From positions 17,138,276-17,202,275 of the forward strand of contig NC_135568.1 in assembly GCF_964340395.1 (NCBI RefSeq): DNA of 64,000 bases, given 5' to 3'. Every line of letters starts with the position of its first letter. Position 1 is the stretch's first letter. The notes beneath the pieces were generated by a model that did no database searches, was not told where the DNA came from, and saw only the letters and a program-made list of their open reading frames with translations. The position numbers and the translations under genes are program-made. Below are positions 37,648 to 49,552 of the stretch, in pieces. The DNA comes from Glandiceps talaboti. Taxonomy: Eukaryota; Hemichordata; Enteropneusta; Spengelidae.

Positions 37648-38458
37648 CGTTGTTTTGGTAATGAATCATCGTGTGAGTGTTGTGTCTGATGTGTTATTGT
37701 TAGTCTTACTTGAATTGTGTCTATCTTAATGTGAAAAACAACATGTCCCATGTGTGAAACACCAAGGCAACTTCATTTCTCCTGTACATGTATGTATCTA
37801 ATAGTGCTTGGTAACAATTTGGACAAATACAATCATGGACGTTGTGTCAATAATTTGTAATATTATGCAGTATAGTGTTTAGGAAGTCAGTGACATTTCT
37901 TTTTCTTTCTTCACTTTTTTCAATTCCCCTATATTATATGTAAATGAATATTTGATAACAACTAATTGTATCGTACCAAATGTACCATAATGACCGTTTG
38001 CCTCCACTGATTATTTATTTTGTCATTACAAATGTTTCCTTTGTCGATAACTAAAGATTTATTATTGAGTATCTCATCATTTTACATTGACATTTTCTAG
38101 AAATGAATTTTGTTCAAATTCTCCAGTGCAGGAAGTGGAAGACTAAAGATCATTCAGTTTTATGACATTTTACAGGCACATAAAATCCGCTATATTTCAG
38201 CCTGGCATAAAATATGCCAGAATATGAATAAAATATAATATACAATAAAATAAAATAAATTGTTGTACGTAAATTTTGTCATCTGTATTAAAGTGGATTT
38301 ATGCAGTGACATAAAACAGTCCCCATAAATTTTGGCCTTTGCATGTATTATTGTAAATCTTTTAAAAAATCAGTGATAAGGAAATGAATCATGTTAGGGG
38401 TCAGAACATATTCCAAACCCTCACTATATATCTTGTGTATACATGTACAATTACTATT

Positions 38459-38791
38459 AGATATCATTCCCCTATATTTTTCTTCGTTCAGCCAGGGAAA
38501 ATACGGGTGACCTAAGGGGCCTTGTCACTATGAGTCGATAGAAGAGTAGTAGGTCACACTTATTTTCCAGGTGAATGAAGAACAAATATACCGATAGGAG
38601 AATAACGTTATATCAGTGCCAGTAATATCAAAGAATAATCCAGCAATAATCAGGGAAAGTAGTCATGGTAATTTTGAATGTTTTGACTCATATTTCAAAC
38701 ACCAGCAATGTAGACATGTGTTGTCATGACGTAGAATGATCAGAGTATATATTCCATATTTTGTGTTCAAATGGCTCGTATGTGGTATAAT
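38459..38791 (+). mobile_element. Hairpin-tail element, family A, copy 5
   Basis: AGATATCATTCCCCTATATT opens the hairpin; CGGGTGACCTAAGGGGCCTT and the AGTAGGTCAC remnant form the inner palindrome. The tail includes GGTAATTTTGAATGTTTTGA and ends GTATGTGGTATAAT. Confidence 0.8.
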
Positions 38792-39191
38792 GTGTATAGT
38801 CCAACTTTATTACAACAAAGGAACATCATGTACTTCAGTTAATTCTTAGAGGAGGGGCAAAAATGCACAAAATGAATAATTTAAAATTAAAGGGCTTACA
38901 TTGTAAGCAATCCACAACACAACACAAATTAGTACGATGGAAAAATCATATACTGTCACTGATCTTAAAACAATTCATTATCAATTTGCATACTGGATAC
39001 TTGAAATGTGACAGAGAACTTGCCCCATCATCCTTATCCATATTAAGATACATGTAACTTGACCAGGGGATACAGTTTGGAAGAAATTTTGTCTCTCCTG
39101 GCTGGTTAAGTCAAGTAATACAAACATGTATGTATACATCACAGTTGTAGTGACTGCCCATTTATGTTGGAACTTTTTGTTTGTGTTACAG

Positions 39192-39248
39192 AAGGGAAAT
39201 ACAGCCTTACACTATGCGGCACAATCAGGGCTGAAGCCATCAGTGGAG
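39192..39248 (+). CDS. ANKIB1: ANKIB1 coding exon 3 (ankyrin repeat)
   Basis: A 57-nt phase-0 exon for residues 133-151: KGNTALHYAAQSGLKPSVE, with the ankyrin TALH motif, equivalent to vertebrate KNTPLHYAAASGMKACVE. The acceptor is TTGTGTTACAG and the donor GTGGAG|GTAAGA. Skipping it would delete 19 residues without changing frame. Confidence 0.93.
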
Positions 39249-39632
39249 GTAAGACCAGCTGGGTATTACCATCTTGTAAGAGATGTTTTTGCTGACTACA
39301 ACAATCATTACATACCAAATTCTACATTGTATGTAATTGTATGATGTAGGACAGCTGGAGAACTGCTTGTCAACTGAGCAATCATTGAGCTAACACACTG
39401 AAAAAAACTCGAGGTACACAATGTACATGTACATGTATATAACTGACTTAAACTGTGAACTAAAATATGGAATATAATGAATGCATTGATATGACTTTCA
39501 GCTTGACAAATATCAACAGGTCGCTTCGTTTTTTAAAATCTCAATACTATGACAGAGATGAAATATGTAAAATGATAAAAGTATATCACTTGTATGACTT
39601 TAGGCTAAGTGTGTTTTATTCTTCTGTTGTAG
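39249..39632 (+). other. ANKIB1: ANKIB1 intron 3 (384 bp)
   Basis: A short intron with nothing notable except a TACATG-rich patch near 39420. Confidence 0.9.
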
Positions 39633-39758
39633 TTACTTGTGGCCAATAATTCCAAGCTATTTGTGGAGAACAAGGAAAAACTGACACCTTGTGATGTTGC
39701 AGAGAAAAGCAACAACCTCAGCATTGCTCTCTACCTGGAATCCAAAATGGTATTTTCA
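39633..39758 (+). CDS. ANKIB1: ANKIB1 coding exon 4 (end of ankyrin repeats)
   Basis: Encodes residues 152-193, starting LLVANNSKLFVENKEKLTPC and ending ALYLESKMVFS, which matches vertebrate LLVKHGGDLFAENENKDTPC ... LNLESQMVFS. The acceptor is CTTCTGTTGTAG and the donor TTTTCA|GTAAGT. It is 126 nt, symmetric phase 0. Confidence 0.93.
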
Positions 39759-40799
39759 GTAAGTATATAGTACAATCATGTATTATATGTTAACTTTGCA
39801 TTAATAAGATATTGACATATGTAAGTGGTTTTCTGTGGATAAGTAGTTATCTCATTTGGCTGCATACCACTGCAGTTTGAGTTCAAACCTGGCCAACACT
39901 GGCTGGGTTTGATTAGATGTATAATCTGAATGAAAATGATAAGTACAGAATTGTTAATTCAGAATACATTTGATATACATACATACATTGCATACATTCT
40001 CAAACATTCACTTTGAATGTAATATAGATGTTAGCTCCAAACATTCACTTCATATATACTCATCTGAGAAAACAGTATTATAATCACGTACATGTTCTCT
40101 TCTGAGTTATCCTGAGTGGGGGGTATGAGTATCACCCAAACTATGTGTTTTTTTTCAAACAAATGCAATGCATACGTCATGGTGAATATTGAGTTTAGTT
40201 TTGTCTCTGCTCTGAGTTTCCATATATCTGTCTACGATGTCAGTTGATGGAGGAGTATTGTCTGATAGTAACGAATTTTGAAATGTTTTAAAAATTTGGA
40301 AAGACTTTGATATGCTTTGTCAACCCTCAAATTCGAATAAACCAGACATTTTCAGATGCCGACATGAGTGAAATGTGTCAGGTAATCAAAAACATAACTC
40401 ATTGATAGAAAACATTAACTTGTAGCACAAGCTGTGGAAGGAAATTATGATTTTACTAAGGAATGTAATAACACATATCGATCAAACTGGGGAACATAGA
40501 AACATTTTGGGTTCATTGTTACAGTTGATTTCAGTAACTGCATCATTTGCATAATGTTGTACTGTTCGCATGTGTGAATTTACATTTTAGCAACATATCT
40601 CCCTGGTTTTAAACTTCTAGGGATAATGGAGTGCATACAAACATACACAGATACATATTTTATAGATAAAATTTATTTGAAAATGCGTAAAATATGCAAG
40701 ATTTGACACAAAGGGAAACACTGGCCCCAGTATGGGTGCTTGTGCCTTCTGATTTGATTTCTATCTGCTTATGTTATCACTGGCTAATTACTATTTGAA

Positions 40800-41027
40800 C
40801 CTTATGAACCAATCTGATTACAATCTGATGAGGTGAAAGTGGTTAGATACCTTTAAGTTTATTTACCACTATTTCCATCGTTTGTGTCCTTTGTTTTGTT
40901 CCAAGTGATCGCTGCTTCACCCAGAACAAAACAAACAACACAAAAGGGTGGAAATAGAGGTATTAAAATAAAGACATCTAGCCACTTTCACCACATCAGA
41001 TTTTGATCAGATAGTTCATGAACAAGC
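40800..41027. mobile_element. Foldback MITE-like element
   Basis: The arms of about 90 bp include AATCTGATGAGGTGAAAGTGG and its near-inverse CCACTTTCACCACATCAGATT, and further in CACTATTTCCATCGTTTGTG against CAAAAGGGTGGAAATAG. The loop is about 40 bp. Confidence 0.8.
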
Positions 41028-41207
41028 AGCCATAGTGGCACAGTGTAATATGATGATGGCATATACTGTACAGAGTTGACCACAGGGCAATGACATACAT
41101 AAATAAACACAGTATCCCTCAAAACCTACATGTACAAGTAATTTTGCTCTAACTTCCAAGAGTAACATTTGTGTTTCGGACTCCTTTATTTCAAATTACA
41201 TGACTGT

Positions 41208-41256
41208 ATAATATAATATAATATAATATAATATAATATAATATAATATAATATAA
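41208..41256. repeat. (ATATA)n-type pentanucleotide array
   Basis: About ten perfect ATATA/TATAA pentamers. Confidence 0.95.
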
Positions 41257-41604
41257 CAAAAAGAATAGTGTAAGGTGTCGACTATTCTCGGTTGTCTGAG
41301 ACTTCTAGTTTTCATCTCCCATCAAAGTTGCAATTCTATTCGGAATTGTATGTCTGTAATCAGTTCACTACATCAACAACTGTAATGCTGATGCCCTGCA
41401 GACTTAACACAGGAACATCATACACATTGAAGTAGAAATGACTGTTTGTCTGCCTGTATATGCTTATCTTAGCAAGGTTATGGTTGCCCTAAAGGTACCC
41501 TTTCTATACTTTCTGATTTGATTTTTTTGATGACGTCTGGGAGCTAAAATGATTACTTGTTGGAAGACGAGACAAGACTCTATAAAGGTTCACACATGAA
41601 ATAG

Positions 41605-42290
41605 TAATACATCGTATAAATAAATAAACTTTGGCCTATAAAGATAACAAGATGATGCAGCATTTTCAAATAAAACTTTTTCATCAGTAGAAATGGATTT
41701 TATTTGTCAAAGTAATGAAATATTCAATATTGATTAATAAGTAGATATAATTTTGTGATTTTGTATCTCATGTCTACATTGTACGTGAAATACATTAAAC
41801 TTTGGCCTGTGAAGATAAAAAGATGATGCAACATTTTCAACTAAAGATTTTTCCATCAGTAGAAATAGATTGTATTTGACAAAGCAATTATAAATATTTA
41901 ATGCTTAGTTAAGCTGATAAAATCTGCTGTGTGCTTAAGTACATGTATTAAAAGTTTGTTATTTCATATCTTGTGTTTACATGTGAAATACATTTTAAAC
42001 TTTGATGCGTCATCCTCAAATAAAAGTTTTTCATCTTTTAAGTGCATTTTATTTGACAAAGTATTCAATGTTTAGTTTAGCAGGTAAAGTCTGCCTTAAG
42101 TAGTGAAATTGTGTGATTTTATGTCTGGTGTTTACACTTGAAATACATAAACTCTGACCTGTAAAGATAAAAAGATGATGCACTGTTTTCAAATAAAAGA
42201 TTACCATCAATAGAAATGGATTGCATTTGACATAACAATGAAATATGCAATGTTTAGTTAAGCAGGTAAAATTTGTCTTATACATCTAGT
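41605..42290. repeat. Diverged tandem satellite, four units of about 155-195 bp
   Basis: Units begin near 41625, 41797, 41994 and 42148 with AAACTTTGGCCTGTAAAGAT, then AAAAGATGATGCA, CATCAGTAGAAATGGATT and TATTTGACAAAG blocks in the same order. Confidence 0.85.
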
Positions 42291-42864
42291 AGTGACTTTA
42301 CATGGCACGAGTATAATCTGTCATCTGTGTATGTATTATGTGCATATATTATGTGTAAGTGGGGATTTTTGTCAAAGGGTATTTTCAAATTCGGCTGAAT
42401 GGATTAGAAAAATATTTATTTAGTGGAGTATGTTCATAAAACAGTTCTATACATTTGTGGGATTTGTCGTTGTTGATGATGCCTGTAGAGCATACTGGTA
42501 GGAAGTGATTTGACATAGTAGTCAAGTTGTGGTTTACTATATGCCAGTTTTTACCTTACAAAATATGTAAAAATATATATCCCATACAACGTATTGGTTG
42601 TTTTCTAGTTATTAATGTGCACCAGTGATTACTGAAAAAAGCATGCAAATGATATGCAAATGAGGGTGCCGTTGTTCATTGTAAATGCAAATTTAATGTA
42701 TGTTTGAATGTTGTACATGTTATTGGCAACAAATATTTTTCATATTTTTGCCGAAGCAAAAAATGACTGAATAGTAATATAAGAACATTTTTTATTATTA
42801 TTATTCAGGGTTTTGAGTATTGCTCATGTACATGACTGTGCATTACTTCACCCCACAGACACGG

Positions 42865-42921
<57 letters not shown>

Positions 42922-42922
42922 C
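42865..42922. repeat. (GACA)n microsatellite
   Basis: About 14 GACA units. Confidence 0.95.
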
Positions 42923-43539
42923 AGAAACTAAGTTGTGCAGAATTGAAAGTCATGATTTAATTATTTTTTTAGGTCTTTTAGATGAGCAAAATATTTGCTT
43001 GTACATTTGTATCGACATTCCAAAGTTAATATTGAAACAAAAAGTCTGAGAGAAAAATACATGAGATTGAAATCCTGATATATAGCTTTATATAATACAG
43101 CTACATTGTGTACATGTACTTGTAGACATCGTTGCAAACCACGGCCTCTTTTATGGCACCATCGAAACTTGCCCTAAGAACAGGTTATTTCGAAGTGTAG
43201 CGGCAGAAATAACAGCTCTGGTTTGTGAGAATGACTTGGAGTAAACTATATGCAATGTATAATGCATCTCACAGTGATAAGATACTGTACAGCAATCTTG
43301 TTGTTCATTACCCATAATTCTCAGTACCTGCAATATTGTATTTTATTTCACACTTAGTGAGTCAAAGTAGAATGAGAAGGGCAGCGGTATCTAGCTCATG
43401 CCATGTAGAACAGAAGTCATGGTGTTGACCCAAAAAATATTGATTGAGAATTATTTTTATGACACACTTAGGTGGTAAAATTATATTACAGTTAGTGAGA
43501 ATTTAGCTTTTACAGTTATTTTTTTATCTTTTGTGTGTG

Positions 43540-46500
43540 CGCCTTGACGGTAGCCTCAAAACGGAGCTCCTGAATGACCTCTATTTTCTCATTCGTGATT
43601 GCTTTTTATTGAATTCGGAGTGGTCTGCAGCCTACATGAACATTCACGGACACTGCTTATCGATTGCAACATTTGGTTTGTAGCTTATCCGTTCTGTTTT
43701 CGCCATAATTTTTTCTGCAAGAGATTTGTAGTCTTGAGCCCAATTTCAACCCCCATTGCTGACAGGCTATTGTTCATGGTCTTCTGCATTCATATGTTAA
43801 TATCAACTATGCAATACAGTAGAAAATTGTTGCACCTGTTTAACAAGCCATCGACCAGAGAGAGATTACCAGTAGCAGTTTGGAATACAATTAAGTCATG
43901 TGGAATACGAGCCAAACAACCTACCCACAGAGGGATGAGATCGGATGCTCTGAAAATCAGCAAAGACTGTATGATACAACCTCGATCAAACAACTTACAA
44001 TTGACAAAAGAGTTCGAACAGTCAGTCGATTTTTCGAATGGTACAAGATTTATACCCACAGTGATAAACGTTTTCCAGCGTCAGTGTCATCCTTATGTCC
44101 GTTCAACGAATTTGTCGAATCTAGTAACTTTCCGCAGAGAATCTGCATTATTGAAAGCTCGTAATGTTCAGTTCACCTTATGGAATGCTAGATCCATGAA
44201 TGGGAAGTTACAGTCTATCTCCGATTCTATCATTCAGAATAAAACTGATGTATTTATGGTAACTGAAACGTGGTTTAAAGAATCTAGCGACAACATTACA
44301 GCGCGGTTATCATCATCCTTAAGCGGTTACAACATATACCAAGTTCCACGCGCAAAACAAAAGGGAGGAGGCACTGCTGTTATCACCAAATCAAATCTAA
44401 AATTCAAACCGAATAAGACACTGTCGTTTAAATCGTTCGAAGTCATTGATGGACACATTAACATTCAATCATCTGTTGTTCGTCTTCTCGTCATCTATCG
44501 GCCACCAAAGGGGACTATTAATGACTTTCTACGCGAATTCTTCTCCCTCTTGGAGAATGTAATTTGCTCACAGGGGAAGCTTATTATCGCTGGTGACTTT
44601 AACATTCATGTTGACAATCCTACTGATAAAGACAGCGAAAAATTCTGTGATCTACTGAATTCAATGGGACTCATTCAACATGTGATTGGTCCAACACATT
44701 GTAAAGGCCACACCTTGGATCTGGTTATCACTCGAGCAGCTGACTCTTGTGTCAATGAGATCAAGTGTGATTGGCTCTTGCCGTCTGATCATGCTGCTCT
44801 TCATTTTTCAACTGTATTCAAGCGTCCACGTCAACAAATGCTTCTTCGATCTACTAGAAAACTTGCCAACATTGACATGAGTGTTCTTCAACAAAAGCTT
44901 GCGGCATCGCCATTACCTGGTTTATCAGAAATCGATCTGTGTGCTACTGAGCTCGTTGACAGGTACAATAACGCGATGACCTCAGTGATCGACGATGTTG
45001 CACCTGTCATCCAAAAATACGTTTTGGATAAAGTCCGTGCTCCGTGGTTCACGGAAGAATTTTTGTCGGCCCGCCGAAATCTGCGTCAATTGGAAAGGCA
45101 ATGGAAAAAAACTGGTCTTGTTGTCCATGAGCAAATATTTAAATCTGCACGAAATCTGTACACGGCAAAGTTGTGTGATGCACATTCATCCTATCATCGC
45201 AATCGTATTACTGATGCTGACACTAAATCCCTGTTTCGTATAATTGACGACATCGCGGGCAATAAGAGTGAACTTGCTTCAACTAGACCAGACGTGGACT
45301 CAAATGAATTACCAGACATCTTCGCCAAGTTCTTCATTTCTAAGATCGAAAAGATTCGCGAGGCGATGTCATTTGTTCCACCAGTTGGCTCTTCTTTAAA
45401 CGTTAGTTTCGGTTTGTTCTCTTTTGAGACAGTATCTATCGAATTTGTTGAGAAGCTCATACGGTCGTTACCTGCTAAATCCGCAAGTCAAGATCCGATA
45501 CCAACAGTACTTGTAAAGCAATTGTTACAACAAATATCCCCAGCAATTACACATATCATCAATACTTCATTAATGTCAGGTGAATTTCCACAATCATGTA
45601 AATCTGCAATTGTACGCCCTTTGCTAAAAAAGCCTGGACTTGACAAAAATGTCTATAAAAACTATAGACCAGTTTCCAATTTACCTTTCATCTCAAAGTT
45701 GATTGAAAAATCAGTTTTAATTCAAATTAATTCGTATCTGTGCAGCAATAATTTGTATGCAAAAAGTCAGTCTGCCTACCGAGAGGGCCACAGCACCGAA
45801 ACTGCACTCATTCGTGTCCAAAATGATGTGCTGCGAGCCCTCGATCGGCGGGAGGACGTTATTTTGATTCTACTTGACCTATCAGCTGCTTTCGACACCA
45901 TCGACCATAACATTCTGATACACAGACTCCGCCATAGGTTTGGCATTCAAAGTACAGTATTAGACTGGATAACCTCATATTTACAGAACAGAACAATGAA
46001 AGTACGTATTGGTTCGGTGGTGTCGGAAGCACAGTCACTTGATTGTGGGGTCCCCCAGGGTTCTGTCCTTGGACCTGTATTATTTAGTCTTTATACAGCG
46101 CCCCTGGAGGACATCATCAGTAAACACCGTTTAGAAAGTATGTTCTACGCTGATGACTCCCAACTGTATGTCGTGTGCCCCGGTGGTTGCGTCCCAAGTG
46201 AACAAATTGAGGGATGTATTTACGAAATTCGTCAGTGGATGGCTAACAACATGCTTGCACTTAATGATGGCAAGACAGAGGTAATAAAATTCTCCTCGAA
46301 GTTTGGAAATGGGGACGGGCCACGGGAGTGCGACATACAAGTTGGGAGTGCCATAGTTCATTCTTCTTCGATTGTTCGAGACCTTGGTGTCACACTTGAT
46401 GCATCAATGACAATGACATCTCACATTACTAGTATATGTAAGTCAGCGTCCTTTGCTCTTTGGAAAATAGGAAAAATCCGTAATCTTTTAGATCAACAGT

Positions 46501-47105
46501 CCACAGAAAAATTAGTGCATGCGTTCGTTACATCTCGTCTTGACTACTGTAATTCTCTACTTTATGGCTTGCCAGATTATCAAATCCATAAGCTCCAGTC
46601 AATTCAGAATGCTGCTGCACGCCTAGTCATGAAAACACCCAGAACAGACCATATTACACCAGTACTTCACAATTTACATTGGCTGCCCATACAAAAACGG
46701 ATAAAGTTCAAAATTCTATGTTTAACATACAAGGTTTTAAGTAACATGTCCCCTGTTTATCTCAGAGAACTGTTAGAAATCCGTTCTTCTGGTCGTACCC
46801 TTCGTTCCTCTACCGAAGGTGCTCATACACTTCGCCAGCCAATTGCCAACACGGTTTTTTATGGAGACAGGGCTTTTTCGGTGTGTGCTCCGCGTCTCTG
46901 GAATCGGCTACCAGTTTCAATCCGTCTTAGCGTAAATATTGATGTTTTTAAATCAAATCTTAAGACACACCTTTTTATTGAATGAAAGTATTTTATTGGT
47001 GGTTTTTTAATTCTTTTTACAAAGTTGTGTGAAGCGCTTTGAGATGTTTTGTTTTACATGTAAAGCGTTTTTAAAGAAATAAATATTATTATTATTATTA
47101 TTATT
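43540..47105 (+). mobile_element. CR1/L2-group LINE retrotransposon with an intact ORF
   Basis: One uninterrupted endonuclease-reverse transcriptase ORF is followed by a short 3' UTR with a stem (AAGCGCTTTGAGATG ... ACATGTAAAGCG) and a tail of about eight ATT units, the usual ending of CR1/L2-type non-LTR elements. No poly(A) tail or clear target duplication is visible. The 5' border is uncertain (43.4-43.6 kb), and no ORF1 is seen, so it may be 5'-truncated or belong to a one-ORF family. It lies in sense orientation in ANKIB1 intron 4. Confidence 0.85.
43776..46985 (+). CDS. LINE ORF2: AP-endonuclease and reverse transcriptase
   Basis: The first in-frame ATG at 43776 gives 1,069 residues; the frame is open from 43599 without an earlier ATG. 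An APE-type endonuclease comes first: LWNARSMNGK (W near residue 136), VTETWF, AGDFNIH (G near 273), DLVIT and SDHAALHF (near 337). Reverse transcriptase follows: NYRPVSNLPFISKLIEK, LLDLSAAFDTIDHN (near 700), GVPQGSVLGPVLF and the catalytic YADDSQLY (near 791). The C-terminal region ends in LWNRLPVSIR and KSNLKTHLF, common to CR1/L2-like ORFs. All expected catalytic motifs are present with no stop or frameshift, so the copy may be young or active. Its role is nicking target DNA and priming reverse transcription of its own RNA. Confidence 0.93.
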   Translation: MVFCIHMLISTMQYSRKLLHLFNKPSTRERLPVAVWNTIKSCGIRAKQPTHRGMRSDALKISKDCMIQPRSNNLQLTKEFEQSVDFSNGTRFIPTVINVFQRQCHPYVRSTNLSNLVTFRRESALLKARNVQFTLWNARSMNGKLQSISDSIIQNKTDVFMVTETWFKESSDNITARLSSSLSGYNIYQVPRAKQKGGGTAVITKSNLKFKPNKTLSFKSFEVIDGHINIQSSVVRLLVIYRPPKGTINDFLREFFSLLENVICSQGKLIIAGDFNIHVDNPTDKDSEKFCDLLNSMGLIQHVIGPTHCKGHTLDLVITRAADSCVNEIKCDWLLPSDHAALHFSTVFKRPRQQMLLRSTRKLANIDMSVLQQKLAASPLPGLSEIDLCATELVDRYNNAMTSVIDDVAPVIQKYVLDKVRAPWFTEEFLSARRNLRQLERQWKKTGLVVHEQIFKSARNLYTAKLCDAHSSYHRNRITDADTKSLFRIIDDIAGNKSELASTRPDVDSNELPDIFAKFFISKIEKIREAMSFVPPVGSSLNVSFGLFSFETVSIEFVEKLIRSLPAKSASQDPIPTVLVKQLLQQISPAITHIINTSLMSGEFPQSCKSAIVRPLLKKPGLDKNVYKNYRPVSNLPFISKLIEKSVLIQINSYLCSNNLYAKSQSAYREGHSTETALIRVQNDVLRALDRREDVILILLDLSAAFDTIDHNILIHRLRHRFGIQSTVLDWITSYLQNRTMKVRIGSVVSEAQSLDCGVPQGSVLGPVLFSLYTAPLEDIISKHRLESMFYADDSQLYVVCPGGCVPSEQIEGCIYEIRQWMANNMLALNDGKTEVIKFSSKFGNGDGPRECDIQVGSAIVHSSSIVRDLGVTLDASMTMTSHITSICKSASFALWKIGKIRNLLDQQSTEKLVHAFVTSRLDYCNSLLYGLPDYQIHKLQSIQNAAARLVMKTPRTDHITPVLHNLHWLPIQKRIKFKILCLTYKVLSNMSPVYLRELLEIRSSGRTLRSSTEGAHTLRQPIANTVFYGDRAFSVCAPRLWNRLPVSIRLSVNIDVFKSNLKTHLFIE

Positions 47106-47434
47106 GATATAAATAAATTATTTCAACAATCATGTTATTTCAACAAATAACTTGTACACTTGTACTAATTGCACAATGTGGCATCATTAGTAAAGAAGTA
47201 TATAACACTAAACTGCCCAATTTTGTAATTTTGTTCTTTATGTTCAGAGTCACCATGGGGTAAAAACACAGTTGTATGATTAATGTGATCACTCTCATCA
47301 AATCAACTCCTCTAAGGAATGTTATATGATTTTGGTATCATTAAATCATAATCTACTCTACTCTACTATATATGTATATATGCCATCCCTCAATAATAAA
47401 GAGAACAGTTGTACACTTTTTTGCCTGGCTATGA

Positions 47435-47680
47435 GGGCACTAGTAGATATGTATCACCCGGAGGGTAAGCTGAAAGCCAAGGCAAATCATTTGCTACATC
47501 ACAGTACTATCAATGGGTAATATGATGTCTACTAGTGCCCAAATAAGGCCAACTAATAAGTGTTTTATAACACATCACATTCTCAGGCACATATTCTTTC
47601 CATAGCACAAATAGCCAGTAGGATGCCTGTGCTACATGAATAGTGCCCTAGGGAAAATAGCGTACGACTAGTGCCCTGTT
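47435..47680. repeat. Short inverted and direct GTGCCC/ACTAGT repeats
   Basis: GGGCACTAGTAGATAT (47435-47450) is inverted as ATGTCTACTAGTGCCC (47525-47540), and TAGTGCCCT recurs twice near 47641-47675. This is probably a decayed DNA element. Confidence 0.5.
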
Positions 47681-47807
47681 CTATGCAAATTGAGGTCACA
47701 AGTCACTATTCCGTACCACATGATACAATCTAAGTCTATCACTGAAACATGTATTATTTAGCTTCCAAGAGGTCTAAGGAGTTACTCTTATTCTTTTTTC
47801 TTTGCAG

Positions 47808-47864
47808 ACTGAAGCAGCTGAATCTGTTTTAGAACAAGAAATTTCATTTATTGAACCAGAAGAG
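47808..47864 (+). CDS. ANKIB1: ANKIB1 coding exon 5 (acidic linker)
   Basis: A 57-nt phase-0 exon for residues 194-212, TEAAESVLEQEISFIEPEE. It is acidic like the vertebrate segment (AEEIEAEYAALDKRE) but poorly conserved, so it is supported mainly by splice sites (TTTCTTTGCAG, GAAGAG|GTAAAT), frame and position. Skipping it would keep frame. Confidence 0.85.
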
Positions 47865-49552
47865 GTAAATAAGATATTTTGTATTTGTCAAACAATCTCG
47901 TAAGAGAAAGGAGCCATGTCAGCAGTTTAGGTTTCAGTATCATACATTCTTTACATGCACAACTGAGTTGTCAATGGCATTGTGGGTAATCTATGCAAAT
48001 GCAGGAAATTCAAACTGCCGTACAAGTAGCATTGTCATGGACGTCTTGTTTTCACCCTATTTTTCATGCCCTACAAAATATGCGACTCCTTGTTTTTGAA
48101 CAAAATATTTTTGAATGCGTAAAGATTGTAAATTTATATTTAAAATTGTTTTTAAAAACTTTGAAATTGTTCATGTTGTTAGTGTTTTGTAGCATAAAAA
48201 CTACCGAAATAATTGCAGATTTAAAACAACAGACGCCATGGCTATAGCCTAAAGGTCTATTACATGTTTGTGACATTTTTCAATCAACAAATTGATATTT
48301 TACTGGTATTTTTCATTTAGTTGAATGTTTTCTTGCATATAGATATTAACAATTTACATGAATGTATATTGTTACATGCAATTGGTGTTTTTCACTTGTG
48401 TTCAATGTCCAACGTCTTGTCTCCTACTTATCAAGGTATTATATCTCAGGTCTGTGTGTTTGAGGTACTTTACATTGTATTTGTACATATATGGGGTTGA
48501 CATATAAGTCTCTCTTCAGAATCAGAAGGATTTACACTTTTTAATTGCGATGTTCACTTGGGATGTCCAACTTCTCTTCTTCTCCTAGAGGTATATCTCA
48601 GATCTGTGTATTTTGTCACTTTATGTCTCTGTCAGTCATTTCCTGTGCTTCTAATCGGATTATACCCAGTCAGGCTTTAAATGTTATATAAAAAAAAGAG
48701 GATCAAATATCCTTTCAAGAAATAAGATTCATCTGTCTTCAGTCAGACTTGACAGGATATTATTACATAGTACCGGTATAGCAATCACTTCTTCATTTTC
48801 TATAAACTAATGGGTACTAGGAGGTGATTAATTGACTTGACTAGGCAAGTCTGGCTTGACTTCATTCAGGGTGTTCTTTTTAGCAAAAGATTGATAACTA
48901 ATAATGCTCAGAAAACAGGTCATGATGGTGCAGCTCTTTGAATAGTGTAGTCATGTGGTTTTCAGCACTGAATTTATTTTAGTTGAATATTACAAAAGTT
49001 TTTTCTGTGGAAAGAAGTCTTGCTGACATACTTTATGAGTTGTCATATTTCGATATTCAGCTGTCACCAACAGTTGCACTGAATACGATGGGTCAACTGG
49101 AGGAATTATTTACAAGTAGTGTCTACTTTCTCATTTCACTGTCCACAATATCAAAGATTGCCTCCTAGATTGCCATTCCGCAAAGTTGTTCATGTACCTT
49201 AATAATATGCTTGTGAATCAATATATGGTAGATATTTGATTGGGGTGGAGTTGTACATTGTTAGAACTTGATCATCAAAAAAGATGCAAGTTCAATATTG
49301 CACATTTTTTGTGTGAACATCTTTAATTAAACCAATTTTTCATAATTTTGATTTCATATCTAAATATATATTAAGCTTTTCAAGACATGATTCAATGCTT
49401 GTAAGAATTGAAATAATGTTAGGATATTTTCAAAATGAAACTATGATTGTAACATTACAAGAACCATAACGTTAGACACCGTACCCCTCCAATATCATGA
49501 TACTGCCATGTATTTACTTCTAACAATTCTGTGATATTTATCTCATCAACAG
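47865..49552 (+). other. ANKIB1: ANKIB1 intron 5 (1.7 kb)
   Basis: Contains a diverged direct duplication (TCCAACGTCTTGTCTCCTAC ... ATATCTCAGGTCTGTGT near 48410 and a similar block near 48570). Otherwise nothing specific. Confidence 0.8.

Larger units (their letters stand above)
23899..39191 (+). other. ANKIB1: ANKIB1 intron 2 (15.3 kb)
   Basis: No coding exon is recognisable. It holds foldback family F copy 2, four hairpin-tail copies, family B copy 2, two family E elements, hAT-like MITEs, a TAGTCT-ended element, a G-rich tract, GT/G arrays and the 1.2-kb GATA array. A direct duplication of about 90 bp flanks the 28171 hairpin-tail copy (28077-28165 and 28577-28665; CCTCTATAAA ... TTTGCCAGTC). 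A short inverted repeat (GGTGAACTTTTACAATC / GATTGTAAATG..GTTCACC) lies near 27110-27166. The stretches 31.8-33.9 and 34.5-35.5 kb show nothing specific. Confidence 0.85.
39759..47807 (+). other. ANKIB1: ANKIB1 intron 4 (8.0 kb), host of a LINE
   Basis: Contains a diverged tRNA/SINE-like stretch (39835-39905, with GAGTTCAAACC as a possible B box), a foldback element, a TATAA array, a four-unit satellite, a GACA array, the sense-oriented LINE (43540-47105) and GTGCCC/ACTAGT inverted repeats. Nothing specific was seen at 40.0-40.8 kb or 42.3-42.8 kb. Confidence 0.85.

Noticed and set aside
43599-43775. N-terminal extension of the LINE frame upstream of the first ATG
   Set aside because: The frame is open but has no ATG; it is probably 5' untranslated sequence, so the CDS is started at 43776.
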